DNA of 45,477 nucleotides from Candidatus Melainabacteria bacterium (GTDB taxonomy: Bacteria; Cyanobacteriota; Vampirovibrionia; Obscuribacterales; Obscuribacteraceae), in NCBI GenBank assembly GCA_023250095.1, contig JAHFBI010000003.1:1-45477 (forward strand). The letters run 5' to 3'. Positions 24,796 to 33,156 of the stretch are shown piece by piece (within the stretch, counting starts at the first letter, position 1; every line of letters starts with the position of its first letter). The notes beneath the pieces are model-generated. The model was not told the origin of the DNA. It searched no databases and saw nothing but the letters and a program-made list of their open reading frames with translations. Both the position numbers and the translations under genes were made by a program.

Positions 24796-27355
24796 CGTGA
24801 AAGATGTGTCTTTTCCTTTGTCAGCCCAGGCGCCTGCCGGTCCGGGGACTAGAGCGGGTAGCCGGTGGATCTCTCTGGGCAGAAAGCTGACCGTCTGTTG
24901 GCAGACCCACTGCCTCATTCTTTTATTGCTTGTCGTCGCCTGTTTTTCCCGCACTCTCACCAGCTATTTCCTGGCAGATGACTTCGGCGAAATCGCCTAT
25001 GTGTCCCATATTTTCCACGGACAGCCAGACCTTCTCCTCAAGAATTTCACAGGCAACTACATGCAGATCCAGAGCATGAGCGTTTACCGCCCCTGGCTTC
25101 TAATGACGCTTGTGTTCGATTTCTTGATCTGGGGCGGCAATGCTTTCGGCTATTATCTAACCAATCTCCTTTATTTCTCGGGCGACGTCCTGCTCATTTA
25201 TTTCACCTTGAGAAAGTTGACCTCGCTCTGGAGCCCAGGCAGATCCAGCCTGGCGGCAACAAGCGCTGCCGCCCTTTTTGCTTGCAGCCCCTTGCATTGC
25301 GAAAGCATCTCCTGGGTGGTCGGAAGAGTCGATGCCGCTTGCTGCTTTTATTACCTGTCCAGTTTCTATCTGTTCCTGAGAGCCCTGTCAAAGCCATCGC
25401 GCGGCATCATCGCCTCAGGCACGCTCTGTTTTGTCCTGGCCTTGCTTGTCAAAGAAATGGCCATCGGGCTGCCATTGCTGGTAAGCGCTGCGGCCTTTTT
25501 CTTTGCGCATGGGGCCGACGACAGCAAGAGCGATCACGCCTCGCTAAAAGAACGCCTTTTCGCCAGCCTGCGTTTTGCCCTGCCCTTGTGGCTTGCCACC
25601 CTGGCTTATTTCGGCATGCGCTACCTGGCTCTGGGAACTCTTCTGGGTGGATACACCGGCGCTATCGGCGAAGCGCAATCAGCGGCAGCTCTCAGCCGTT
25701 GGCTGGACCCGGACTGTTTCCGGCGCTTCCTCTTTCCCTTTGCCCATTCCCTTTTCGCCGAGCACTGTCTGTGGGCTAACTGGCTTACCGCCTCTTACCT
25801 GGTCATTTCGGCTGTGATATGCCTGCGTGTGCTTGCAGGCGAGATCTCATACAAGTGGCTGGCTTTCGTCTTTATCTGGGCAGCTACTGCCTCAGCGCCA
25901 ATTTATCGTCTCTGGGGAATCGGGCAGGATCTCGAAGGAGCGCGCTTTGCATTCTTTCTGACTGTGCCGGTCAGTGTCTTGCTACCGGTCTTGCTTTTCC
26001 GCCCCGCCCGGCGTCACATGTCGCCAGTTCTCGAACACAGGCTACTGGCGCTCAGCGCTCTTTCGATAGCCTCGGCGATACTGGTTCTAGCCCGCACCGC
26101 ATACGCCACTAATTTGGCCTGGGTTCACGCCGGCAAGGAAGTCCGGGCTGTCGCCACACAGGCCGCTGCTCTGGCTAAACAGACACCTCTTAACAAGCGC
26201 ATTTTGCTCCTGGGAATTCCCAAGCAACATTGCGGCGCGCATATGATATTGAACGGTGAAACTTTCCAGTTCATGCTCAGCAGTCCTTTCACCGACACTC
26301 CGCTTGCCGGACGTTTTCTGACTTTCGATCCTGTCTTGTTTGGCTGGAGCCAATCGATCAACGCAACACGCTTCAAAGATCTTCTTTCCCGGTCCGATAC
26401 CGCCGGGGCATACGTATGGACAGATACAAGAAGAGGATTTTCAGCCCTTTCCCTGAATTGCGGGCAGACCAACACACCAACTTATGTTTCGTTTCCCACA
26501 GGGATAGTCATCCGGCAAAAGACACAACCGTCGGATTCGGACACCTCAGACTCTCAAGAAGGCAGCCTCACAAACACCTGGCAGCCGCACGCTCAGGGAC
26601 ACGCCACCTACAACCTTGCCGGAGCAAACAGCATCTGCCTGCAAAACATCCTGGAAGGGGACGGACTGCAGCTGTCCAATCTAGCCATCAATCCGCTTCA
26701 ATACGATTTCCTCGAGCTTGACATCAAGTCGACTGCTCCTCTTTGCAGGCAGACTATCAAAGCATCCTGGAAGGGCGCTTCCGACCTCGAAGAAAGCTGC
26801 TTAGAAGACAGACAAGATAACGCTTGCGCTACAACTGCCCTTGAGCCTATTGCCAATGAATCCAGCCCTGCAGGCAAGTCCTTTCGACATGCCCGCCTCC
26901 GCCTGTCCGGTTACTGGAAATGGTTCACCGCAGGCACGATCAAGGAGTTGACGCTTGCCTTGCCCGCAGCCTGCCAGCTAGAAATCGGCAATATCAGGCT
27001 CGTCGCCGCCAGGGCTGTTGCGCCGCGCCTCACTCAAAGCGGCGCAACAGCAATTGCCACCGGCGTCTGTCCTATCTTGCAACCCATCACGATGGATATC
27101 GACGCCTCAGGCATCGAAGGTGCCAGAGGCGTGAAACTGGAGATCTCCCGGGCCAATTTCTTCTTCGACCGGCAGGCTCAATCACAGCAAGCCGAGGCCG
27201 TCGCCAAGACAATTTATCTTTGGCAGCCCTCCGGCAAAATCGTCCTTTCTCCTGACCACTTCAAAGGAACGGGCTACTTTGAGATCCGTGTTCGAGCTCT
27301 TGGCGCAAAGGGCGACATCGGTGAATATTCCGACAGCATCATCGTCTTGAAATAG
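24788..27355 (+). CDS. GT-C-like membrane protein with C-terminal soluble domain
   Basis: An 855-aa protein. The first ~440 residues hold about 11-12 membrane spans. The first loop has FLADDFGEIAYV (adjacent acidic residues), followed by VYRPWLLMTLVFD, and LVKEMAIGLPLLV sits near residue 220, a pattern seen in TMTC/PMT-like GT-C enzymes. The remaining ~400 residues are extracytoplasmic: a first part with LLLGIPKQHCGAHM, then a beta-rich region (FLELDIKST...GYWKWF...LEIGNIRLVAA) like a jelly-roll carbohydrate-binding module. It is probably a lipid-sugar-dependent glycosyltransferase with a glycan-binding tail. The ATG at 24788 overlaps the SGNH gene, so it belongs to the MBOAT operon. Confidence 0.7.
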   Translation: MNDVKDVSFPLSAQAPAGPGTRAGSRWISLGRKLTVCWQTHCLILLLLVVACFSRTLTSYFLADDFGEIAYVSHIFHGQPDLLLKNFTGNYMQIQSMSVYRPWLLMTLVFDFLIWGGNAFGYYLTNLLYFSGDVLLIYFTLRKLTSLWSPGRSSLAATSAAALFACSPLHCESISWVVGRVDAACCFYYLSSFYLFLRALSKPSRGIIASGTLCFVLALLVKEMAIGLPLLVSAAAFFFAHGADDSKSDHASLKERLFASLRFALPLWLATLAYFGMRYLALGTLLGGYTGAIGEAQSAAALSRWLDPDCFRRFLFPFAHSLFAEHCLWANWLTASYLVISAVICLRVLAGEISYKWLAFVFIWAATASAPIYRLWGIGQDLEGARFAFFLTVPVSVLLPVLLFRPARRHMSPVLEHRLLALSALSIASAILVLARTAYATNLAWVHAGKEVRAVATQAAALAKQTPLNKRILLLGIPKQHCGAHMILNGETFQFMLSSPFTDTPLAGRFLTFDPVLFGWSQSINATRFKDLLSRSDTAGAYVWTDTRRGFSALSLNCGQTNTPTYVSFPTGIVIRQKTQPSDSDTSDSQEGSLTNTWQPHAQGHATYNLAGANSICLQNILEGDGLQLSNLAINPLQYDFLELDIKSTAPLCRQTIKASWKGASDLEESCLEDRQDNACATTALEPIANESSPAGKSFRHARLRLSGYWKWFTAGTIKELTLALPAACQLEIGNIRLVAARAVAPRLTQSGATAIATGVCPILQPITMDIDASGIEGARGVKLEISRANFFFDRQAQSQQAEAVAKTIYLWQPSGKIVLSPDHFKGTGYFEIRVRALGAKGDIGEYSDSIIVLK

Positions 27356-27374
27356 ACAGATAGACAGACAGGCT

Positions 27375-27386
27375 TCACCGCGGTGA
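27375..27386. promoter_or_regulatory. Perfect 12-bp palindrome TCACCGCGGTGA
   Basis: The palindrome lies 19 bp after the GT-C stop and 42 bp before the DUF3592 start. It could be an operator or a short hairpin; no function is assigned. Confidence 0.35.
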
Positions 27387-27428
27387 TAGAATGTTCCCGG
27401 ATGCGCATCATATTGGACGATAGCAGTT

Positions 27429-27860
27429 ATGAAAGCCCCCTGGGTCGCCGCCTTGATACTGGTTTTGACGGCTGTCTTTTTTTTCACTTGCCAGAGCCAA
27501 GACTGGCGCAAGGCTGATGAGACGAAAAAATGGCCGACAGTGACCGGAGTTGTCCTTGAAGCATGGACTTCCGGCACGCCGGGAAGAACCTCCGGCAGGA
27601 CAAAGCACTGCCGATACGGCTATACGGTCCAAGAACGTCAATACACATCCGAGCAGATTGCCATCAATTATGACACCACCATCTATGATTACGTGAAAGG
27701 ATCAAAAATCCCGGTGCATTACAATCCGGGTAATCCAAACGATGCTGTTCTAGAGACGAATCTGGTCATGAATCGAACGGGCGGCTGGGCTCTGACGAGC
27801 CTTACCCTGGCGGCTTTCTTTTTCCTGGTTGGATTTGCCAGCGATTACTCCAAGAAATGA
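27429..27860 (+). CDS. DUF3592 domain membrane protein
   Basis: A 143-aa protein with two transmembrane spans (about residues 5-23 and 119-138) enclosing a small beta-rich domain. The order WPTVTGVVLEA, YGYTVQERQYTSEQI, GSKIPVHYNPGNPNDAVLE is the signature of DUF3592, where YNP-x-NP is conserved. The function of DUF3592 is not established. It starts at the ATG at 27429, with only a weak purine-rich site upstream, 73 bp after the GT-C gene. It may be the last gene of that operon or separately transcribed. Confidence 0.85.
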   Translation: MKAPWVAALILVLTAVFFFTCQSQDWRKADETKKWPTVTGVVLEAWTSGTPGRTSGRTKHCRYGYTVQERQYTSEQIAINYDTTIYDYVKGSKIPVHYNPGNPNDAVLETNLVMNRTGGWALTSLTLAAFFFLVGFASDYSKK

Positions 27861-27864
27861 CACA

Positions 27865-27912
27865 TCAGGAGCCCCGGTCTGTCAGGGTAGCGCTGTTTAC
27901 CCTGAATCCTGA
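27865..27912. terminator. Nested hairpin between convergent genes
   Basis: An inner stem TCAGGGTA (27882-27889) / TACCCTGA (27898-27905) with an 8-nt loop is nested in an outer TCAGGA (27865-27870) / TCCTGA (27907-27912). It fills the 54-bp gap between the DUF3592 stop and the EEP stop, so it probably terminates both. There is no T-tract. Confidence 0.5.
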
Positions 27913-27914
27913 GC

Positions 27915-29831
27915 TCAGTGCGAACTTGCATCCAGTTGAGTCGTGAGAAGTCCGTGATCGGAGAGACCGCGCGTAATGAGCGGATTCTTGAAGAACGGCC
28001 TGACTTCCTCGTTGGAGAGGGCACCGGCCAGGTTCTTGAACAGGAAGCCGTCGAGTCTGCCGCCCATGGATTGTGTGGATGTGTGGTCGGCAGGGTTTAA
28101 AGTCTGGAAGCCGGCGGTTTTCAGAGGATCGAGGTCGTGTGTATTATCCAGGAAAGTATTCCAGTCGCCGGCAATAACGCCGCTGAAATTCGGCTCAAGC
28201 ACTTTTGCCAGTATGGCTGATTGCTGGGTGCGAACCGCCGAGGTCTCGGCAGGTCCGCCGCGCATCGACTTCAGGTGTACGACCACTGCGGCGAGCTTGT
28301 TGCCGGTGGCGACGTCTTGAAGATCGACCCGGAACGCCGGTCTCAGGTCGGGGATATTATGAACATCTGCGACTTCCGTGTATGCATGCGTGCCTAGCAC
28401 TTTCAGCCTCGGATTGACGAGCATACCGACTGCTTGCCCCCGGCTGTTCTCTGCCGAAATAGCATAGTTGTAGCCATTATCCTTAGCAATCTGAGCAAGC
28501 CCCTCTTTGTTCACTTCTTCAACGAACAATAGATGGTGCCTTGGTATAACCTGTTTGTATGTGTCGGCAAAATACCTTGCTTTGTCGCCGGTCAAAAATT
28601 CCATGTTCCACTCGCCAAGAATCAAATTGCCGGTCGGCTTGGCAAGCGGCATGCCGGACACACTCTTTGTCACTTCGCTGGCTACTACTTTGGCGTCGGG
28701 CAGAGGACGCGGCCCTTTATCCTTAAAGGATTCGAGCATGTCCAGATTTTTGGCATCCGGATGATAGAAGCCGCGCTCGACAATTTGCTCTGGAGTGAGC
28801 TTGGCGAATTCTTCCTGGCTCGGGTAGCGAGGCGTGTTCTTTCTGACCCACTCGCCGTATTCTCTGGAAAGTTGGGCTATACCGTGCATTTTGGACGTGG
28901 CCGCCCCGATTCGCTCGGAAGCTTCGCTCAGCGGAATGGCTGCTTTCGGCGCTGTGCCATCGCCTGCCTGAGATTGCCCGCTGCCTGCCGGCTTCACTTC
29001 AGTCATGCCGGACTTGGCGGCAGCTTCACGCAGGACCACGGCTTCCGTGGAAAGACTGGCAGAGGCAGCGGCTTGCTGCCTGGCGCTGTCTTTCAAAGCA
29101 GCCTCGGCGCTTTGCCCGGGAGATGGCGGCTTGTTGCCGTTAAACTTCTCGGAAAGGTAGCGCGTACCCTCATTGGCCAGAGGCAAGACAGTATTTAATG
29201 CCGCGCCCTGGACAGCAGATTGCAGCACCTGATCGGACGGAGCAAGTTTGCCCGAGGAGAAAAGCGAAGAGACTTCGCTCATAGTCGCGCCACCGGCAAG
29301 ACCGGTAAGCGGGTAAGTAAGAGCCTTGCCCAGGAATGGCATCTCCCGGGAGAGCATATTGCCTCCGCTGAACACCATGAAGCCCGCTCCCATGCCAACA
29401 GCATTGCCGAAGCGCGTGTGACCTTCTTCCGGCTTCTGCAGAGCACCAAAAAGAGTAGCTCCGACAACAGCGGCGGCTCTTTCGGATGTGAGAACGGGAG
29501 CAAGAGCCCGCCCGACAGCGGTCACGCCGAGAGCTCCTTCCGTAGCGCGCATGGCGTATCCCGCTCCGGCAGTCGCCAGCATGAAAGGCACTGCCGCGCC
29601 GACACCGCTTGCCACCCCCTGAACATACCAGTTGGCGCTGTATGGCTTGGCTTCAGCTGTCTTCAGATGCACTTCAGGCAGATGCCCAAAGTCAGCTGCA
29701 ATGTTATATACAGCCAGAGGACCGGCATTCAGCGCCGGATTGACCACGTTATCTCTGAGCCAGTGCGAATTGTCTTGCTCTTGCTCACGATAATCAGCTG
29801 TGATAAAGCGCTCTGCAAATACTTCGCCCAT
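27915..29831 (-). CDS. Endonuclease/exonuclease/phosphatase (EEP) family protein with hydrophobic N-terminal region
   Basis: About 638 aa. The C-terminal ~240 residues form an EEP domain: LGEWNMEFL (Asn), LFVEEVNKEG (Glu), VVVHLKSMRGG (His), GVIAGDWNTFLDN (Asp, Asn), GGRLDGFLF and RGLSDHGLL (Asp, His). The motif order and residues for Mg-dependent phosphodiester or phosphomonoester hydrolysis appear intact. The N-terminal ~240 residues are Ala/Gly-rich with several hydrophobic stretches (for example VASGVGAAVPFMLATAGAG and GLAGGATMSEV), followed by a Ser/Ala/Gln-rich linker. I do not recognise this region. The ATG at 29831 has AAGGCGGG upstream; a longer frame to 29954 would add an unlikely 41 residues. 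The substrate (DNA, lipid head group or other) is unknown. Confidence 0.78.
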   Translation of the reverse strand: MGEVFAERFITADYREQEQDNSHWLRDNVVNPALNAGPLAVYNIAADFGHLPEVHLKTAEAKPYSANWYVQGVASGVGAAVPFMLATAGAGYAMRATEGALGVTAVGRALAPVLTSERAAAVVGATLFGALQKPEEGHTRFGNAVGMGAGFMVFSGGNMLSREMPFLGKALTYPLTGLAGGATMSEVSSLFSSGKLAPSDQVLQSAVQGAALNTVLPLANEGTRYLSEKFNGNKPPSPGQSAEAALKDSARQQAAASASLSTEAVVLREAAAKSGMTEVKPAGSGQSQAGDGTAPKAAIPLSEASERIGAATSKMHGIAQLSREYGEWVRKNTPRYPSQEEFAKLTPEQIVERGFYHPDAKNLDMLESFKDKGPRPLPDAKVVASEVTKSVSGMPLAKPTGNLILGEWNMEFLTGDKARYFADTYKQVIPRHHLLFVEEVNKEGLAQIAKDNGYNYAISAENSRGQAVGMLVNPRLKVLGTHAYTEVADVHNIPDLRPAFRVDLQDVATGNKLAAVVVHLKSMRGGPAETSAVRTQQSAILAKVLEPNFSGVIAGDWNTFLDNTHDLDPLKTAGFQTLNPADHTSTQSMGGRLDGFLFKNLAGALSNEEVRPFFKNPLITRGLSDHGLLTTQLDASSH

Positions 29832-29943
29832 TTTCCCGCCTTGCAATTGCCGTTTGCCAGTGTGTACGATCCCTTGGCTTCCGTTACAAAATATAAATGT
29901 GAAACTCCAACAAGGAAATACGTATTTACCGGGGGTGGTGTCC

Positions 29944-30142
29944 CTGCCAGACACACGTAGCGTCGCTGCCAGCCGACAGTGCGCCTACCCTCCTGCCAGC
30001 CGCAGGTGGGTCCCTCACAGCCAGAGGTGGCGTAGCTGCCCCTGGCGCCTCACCTGCCAGCTCACGGTGCCTGCCCGGGGGCTTCACTGGCAGAGATGCC
30101 GATTTACCACCGTTATCAATAAATCTGCCAGCCGTCTGCCAG
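29944..30142. repeat. Region with repeated CTGCCAG motifs
   Basis: CTGCCAG occurs at 29944, 29966, 29993, 30054, 30125 and 30136, with related CAGCCAG, CTGCCCC and CTGCCCG copies between and an inverted CTGGCAG at 30087. Spacing is irregular. Most of it fills the gap between two minus-strand genes, and the last two copies are inside the 3' end of GT-C paralogue B. It may be a degenerate repeat family or a structured 3' untranslated region. Confidence 0.5.
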
Positions 30143-32914
30143 AGGATGTCCGGACAGGGAAGAGATCTCAAGCTGCACATCTTTGAATTCAGCCTTGCTG
30201 CACTCCGGCAACGGGCGGGTCATCTGAGCGAGAACCGGGCTTGCCACGAAGAACTTTGCTTGCAAGGAGCTCAGCTTGCCGGGGAATTTATCCGGAGCAA
30301 ACGGGAAAGCAAGATCAAAACGCGTCCAAGAATCCGTCCTTCTCACCGCCCGCGGTGCCCAGGGACAGTCGTAAGAGTGCGCAACACCTGCCTTGTCAAC
30401 TGAATTGATTACCAGCGTAAGTCCAGGCAAACTGCTGCCTCCTTGAGACATAACCTGCCCGCGTATCCGCACCAGCCAGAGATCTCCTCGACGGTAAGAA
30501 GGGATAGTACAAACCGAGATGCAATCGCTGGGTTTCGCCGGCAGCGCAAGGCTCTCAACCTTGATGGGCACGCTCAAGATCTCAGATAGATGACTGGCAG
30601 CCCGGTCGGCTAAGCAGGTGGAAAGAAGCCTGACAAACGCCTGCCTGCCGCCGACGGAGCCGGCGGGCATAGCGCCTGGACGGGCATCAAGAGCCTGTGA
30701 GCCGGGCTCCAGTCCGCCGGCACTTACAGCCATCAGCTCATCATAGCGGCAGTCATTGAATCCTCGGTCGTTTTCGACACCATAGAAAGCCTTGTCCCAG
30801 GATGCTCTTTCAGGTCCGGGAATAATCATTCTCCCGTCTTGCCCGACAGAACTTCCGAAAACAGTGAAGGGCCTGGAATCTTCCTTGGATAGCTCCACTT
30901 TGATGAGAGGTCCGTCAACCAGTTCGCTTCGAAGCGGAATGAGAAACCACTGGCGCAGCTCAGCAGGCGTGATGCCGGCTGCGGAAGTCAGACAATTGAA
31001 AATATATTCATAGGGAAGAAAGACCTCGGCACCACCGTGATCTTCAAAACGATTTTCACGGTCCATCAAGGCAATGCCCGGGATGAGAGGTCCGCTAAGC
31101 TGTCTGCCGCCGACGCGTATGGTCAATCCGTCTGCCAGAGGCTGCCAGCCGCGGCTGTCGATCATCAAGTAATACTGCCTGCCGCCTGCCCCGCCTGGCG
31201 CCTTCTGAGGCGTCGGCAGCCACTGAGTAACCGACTCACCGGGTTTATCAAGAGAACATTGCCACTGCCCCGTGCGTCCATGAGCCTTGAGAGGAAGGCA
31301 GGCCGAGGGGAAAATTAAGATACCGCAGGCGGTGGCAACTGCCGCCAGGGCTCGCCGGCTGCCCTTGAAAGCTCTGGCAGCCCGGAAAGCGAAGATAATA
31401 AATGCAACCAGGGCAGCTCCCTTGAGGAGAACGCCGGCAATGAGGTTGAATGTACCGCCGTGACCCGTGGGAAGATCGCCCATGAAATCGAGCCGCGCTG
31501 TCAAGAAAAAGATGATGCCGCTGGCAAGCGCCAGAAGCGGCGTTCGCCTGTCCGGGCCATGGAAGAGGAGATCTAAGAGGGACACCAGTCCGGCAGCAGA
31601 AAACAAAATGACAAAGGGCATCGCCGTCACGAAATAGCGGGGCTGCCCGATGAAAGCCACATAAAGCAAGTGCAGAGCGATCACGCCCAGAATCAGAAGG
31701 CGGCATCCAATCTGCTGCCTGGAGGCAGGTATTTCCCGGCTGCCGGGAATCAAGGCAAGAATAAGTCCCCAGGCAGCCAGAAGCAAGAGTGCCTGGTGCA
31801 CAACCACTTGCAAGTGGAAATCCACAGGACCCACTGATGAGCGGAAGTCATTCCAGGGAAACTTCGCCAGCCGGGGTATTTTGGAAAAAGTAAGCTCGAC
31901 CCACCCGCAGGGATCTTGACGAAAGTTCTCCTTGAGCAATTTCGTCAGACTCTTGTCTTCGACGCAGCTGAAATCAGCGTACGGGACGCCATACCAACCT
32001 TCTCGGCCGACGTTGTTGCCTACCGAGAAATTAAGATGGCTGACTCGATCGATGACCAGGCTGGCTCTTCCGACAGCGACCTTTTGCCAGGCTAGCCACG
32101 GGAGGGCGATAAAGGCGAACCCGGCAAGCAGGACAAGCAGAGAAAGAAGAGGCTTGCGCCGCCGATTCTGAAGACAAACCAGAGGCAAGAGACAAAGAGA
32201 CAACAAACTCATTGCCGACCTCGTGAACTGCAAGAGGCAGGCCAGGATACCAACACAAAAGAGCTGCCGGAAGCTCCCCCCGTAAGGGCGAAAGCCCCGC
32301 GCAACTGCGACCAGCAGAAGAACAACCAAGAAGAGCGCCGACGTTTCGGTGATCAGCCGCCCGGAATTGATGATGAAACCCGGGTAGATTGCCGCAGCCA
32401 CCCCAGCCGCCAGAGCGACCCTTGGGCTCCAGGCAGACATACCGAGCAAACAAATAAGCGAGCAGGTCAAGGCGGACAGCACGCACTGAGCGGCAACAGG
32501 CAGCTGAAGGTCAAAGACATTGCCGGACAGAAGAAGGCAGCCAGAAAGAAACAAGGGATAAACCGGACCAGAGATGCTCAGACCTGACAATGGCTGAATG
32601 AAAGCGAGCAAATGTGCCTGGACAGAAGCTGGAGCAATACCGGTCAGGCAAGACCAGGCATCGCCCCAAAAGTTGTCCGGTAGTTTCGTCAGGGCAAGCA
32701 AGGACCTTGCATTGCTCAAATATTCCCAGGCATCGCCTGCTGCGGCACAGCTGACGTGATTGTCAACAAAATTGAACCAGAGCCTTCCACAAAGCGCCAG
32801 AACGAAGACGCCCGAAAGCACTGCCATATCGCGCCAGGGGTAAGACAGGCTCGTTGAGCCGGTGCCACCGGACAGAGCGTTTTCAGTGTTGGAAAGCAAT
32901 TGCTGATTGCTCAT
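30116..32914 (-). CDS. Very large GT-C-type membrane glycosyltransferase, paralogue B
   Basis: About 932 aa, clearly related along its whole length to the gene at 15768. Shared blocks are RLWFNF in the first span, GDAWEYLSNAR in the first outer loop (paralogue A has CDASEYLRNAD), SISGPVYPLFLSG, KFPWNDFRSSVGPV, IGQPRYFVTAMPFVI, ELRQWFLIPLR, MIIPG...WDKAFYGVE and a C-terminal PLADGWQIY. About 12 spans are followed by a ~370-residue soluble tail. I prefer the ATG at 32914, giving 31 residues before the first span as in paralogue A; the frame is open to a GTG at 32965. It is divergent from the methyltransferase gene, across a cluster of palindromes. Confidence 0.75.
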   Translation of the reverse strand: MSNQQLLSNTENALSGGTGSTSLSYPWRDMAVLSGVFVLALCGRLWFNFVDNHVSCAAAGDAWEYLSNARSLLALTKLPDNFWGDAWSCLTGIAPASVQAHLLAFIQPLSGLSISGPVYPLFLSGCLLLSGNVFDLQLPVAAQCVLSALTCSLICLLGMSAWSPRVALAAGVAAAIYPGFIINSGRLITETSALFLVVLLLVAVARGFRPYGGSFRQLFCVGILACLLQFTRSAMSLLSLCLLPLVCLQNRRRKPLLSLLVLLAGFAFIALPWLAWQKVAVGRASLVIDRVSHLNFSVGNNVGREGWYGVPYADFSCVEDKSLTKLLKENFRQDPCGWVELTFSKIPRLAKFPWNDFRSSVGPVDFHLQVVVHQALLLLAAWGLILALIPGSREIPASRQQIGCRLLILGVIALHLLYVAFIGQPRYFVTAMPFVILFSAAGLVSLLDLLFHGPDRRTPLLALASGIIFFLTARLDFMGDLPTGHGGTFNLIAGVLLKGAALVAFIIFAFRAARAFKGSRRALAAVATACGILIFPSACLPLKAHGRTGQWQCSLDKPGESVTQWLPTPQKAPGGAGGRQYYLMIDSRGWQPLADGLTIRVGGRQLSGPLIPGIALMDRENRFEDHGGAEVFLPYEYIFNCLTSAAGITPAELRQWFLIPLRSELVDGPLIKVELSKEDSRPFTVFGSSVGQDGRMIIPGPERASWDKAFYGVENDRGFNDCRYDELMAVSAGGLEPGSQALDARPGAMPAGSVGGRQAFVRLLSTCLADRAASHLSEILSVPIKVESLALPAKPSDCISVCTIPSYRRGDLWLVRIRGQVMSQGGSSLPGLTLVINSVDKAGVAHSYDCPWAPRAVRRTDSWTRFDLAFPFAPDKFPGKLSSLQAKFFVASPVLAQMTRPLPECSKAEFKDVQLEISSLSGHPLADGWQIY

Positions 32915-32984
32915 CTCATGTAAGGTCGGGACGGCAACACTCTTTGCAGCTGCCGAGCATACCACAACTGCCCGGCCACGACAC

Positions 32985-33069
32985 TTAGCTTAGGCGAGCA
33001 ATTGCCAGCCGGGCTTAACTTTGCCTAAGATGCAGAGGCAGCCGTCTGCCTGCTTAAGCTGGCTTAAGC
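32985..33069. promoter_or_regulatory. Cluster of CTTARGC-type palindromes in a divergent promoter region
   Basis: CTTAGGC (32989-32995) is mirrored by GCCTAAG (33023-33029), and GCTTAAGC, itself a perfect palindrome, occurs twice (33052-33059 and 33062-33069), centred 10 bp apart. A further GGCTTAAC copy is at 33012. Helical-turn spacing suggests cooperative binding of a regulator. Confidence 0.5.
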
Positions 33070-33089
33070 GGCATGAGTCAAGAGGACTG

Positions 33090-33095
33090 TAAAAT
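33090..33095 (+). promoter_or_regulatory. Candidate -10 element (TAAAAT) for the methyltransferase operon
   Basis: TAAAAT lies about 60 nt before the ATG at 33157 and 20 bp after the tandem GCTTAAGC palindromes, so a protein bound there would cover the -35 position. No consensus -35 is visible. Confidence 0.3.
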
Positions 33096-33156
33096 ACAGG
33101 CGAGTACGGCTTGGCACCGCACACGACGGCCCTTTCAATTTCGAGGTTAGAGCTAC

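Noticed and set aside
29832-29954. N-terminal extension of the EEP protein to 679 aa
   Set aside because: The extra 41 residues look non-native (Cys/Phe-rich), and the ATG at 29831 has its own ribosome-binding site.
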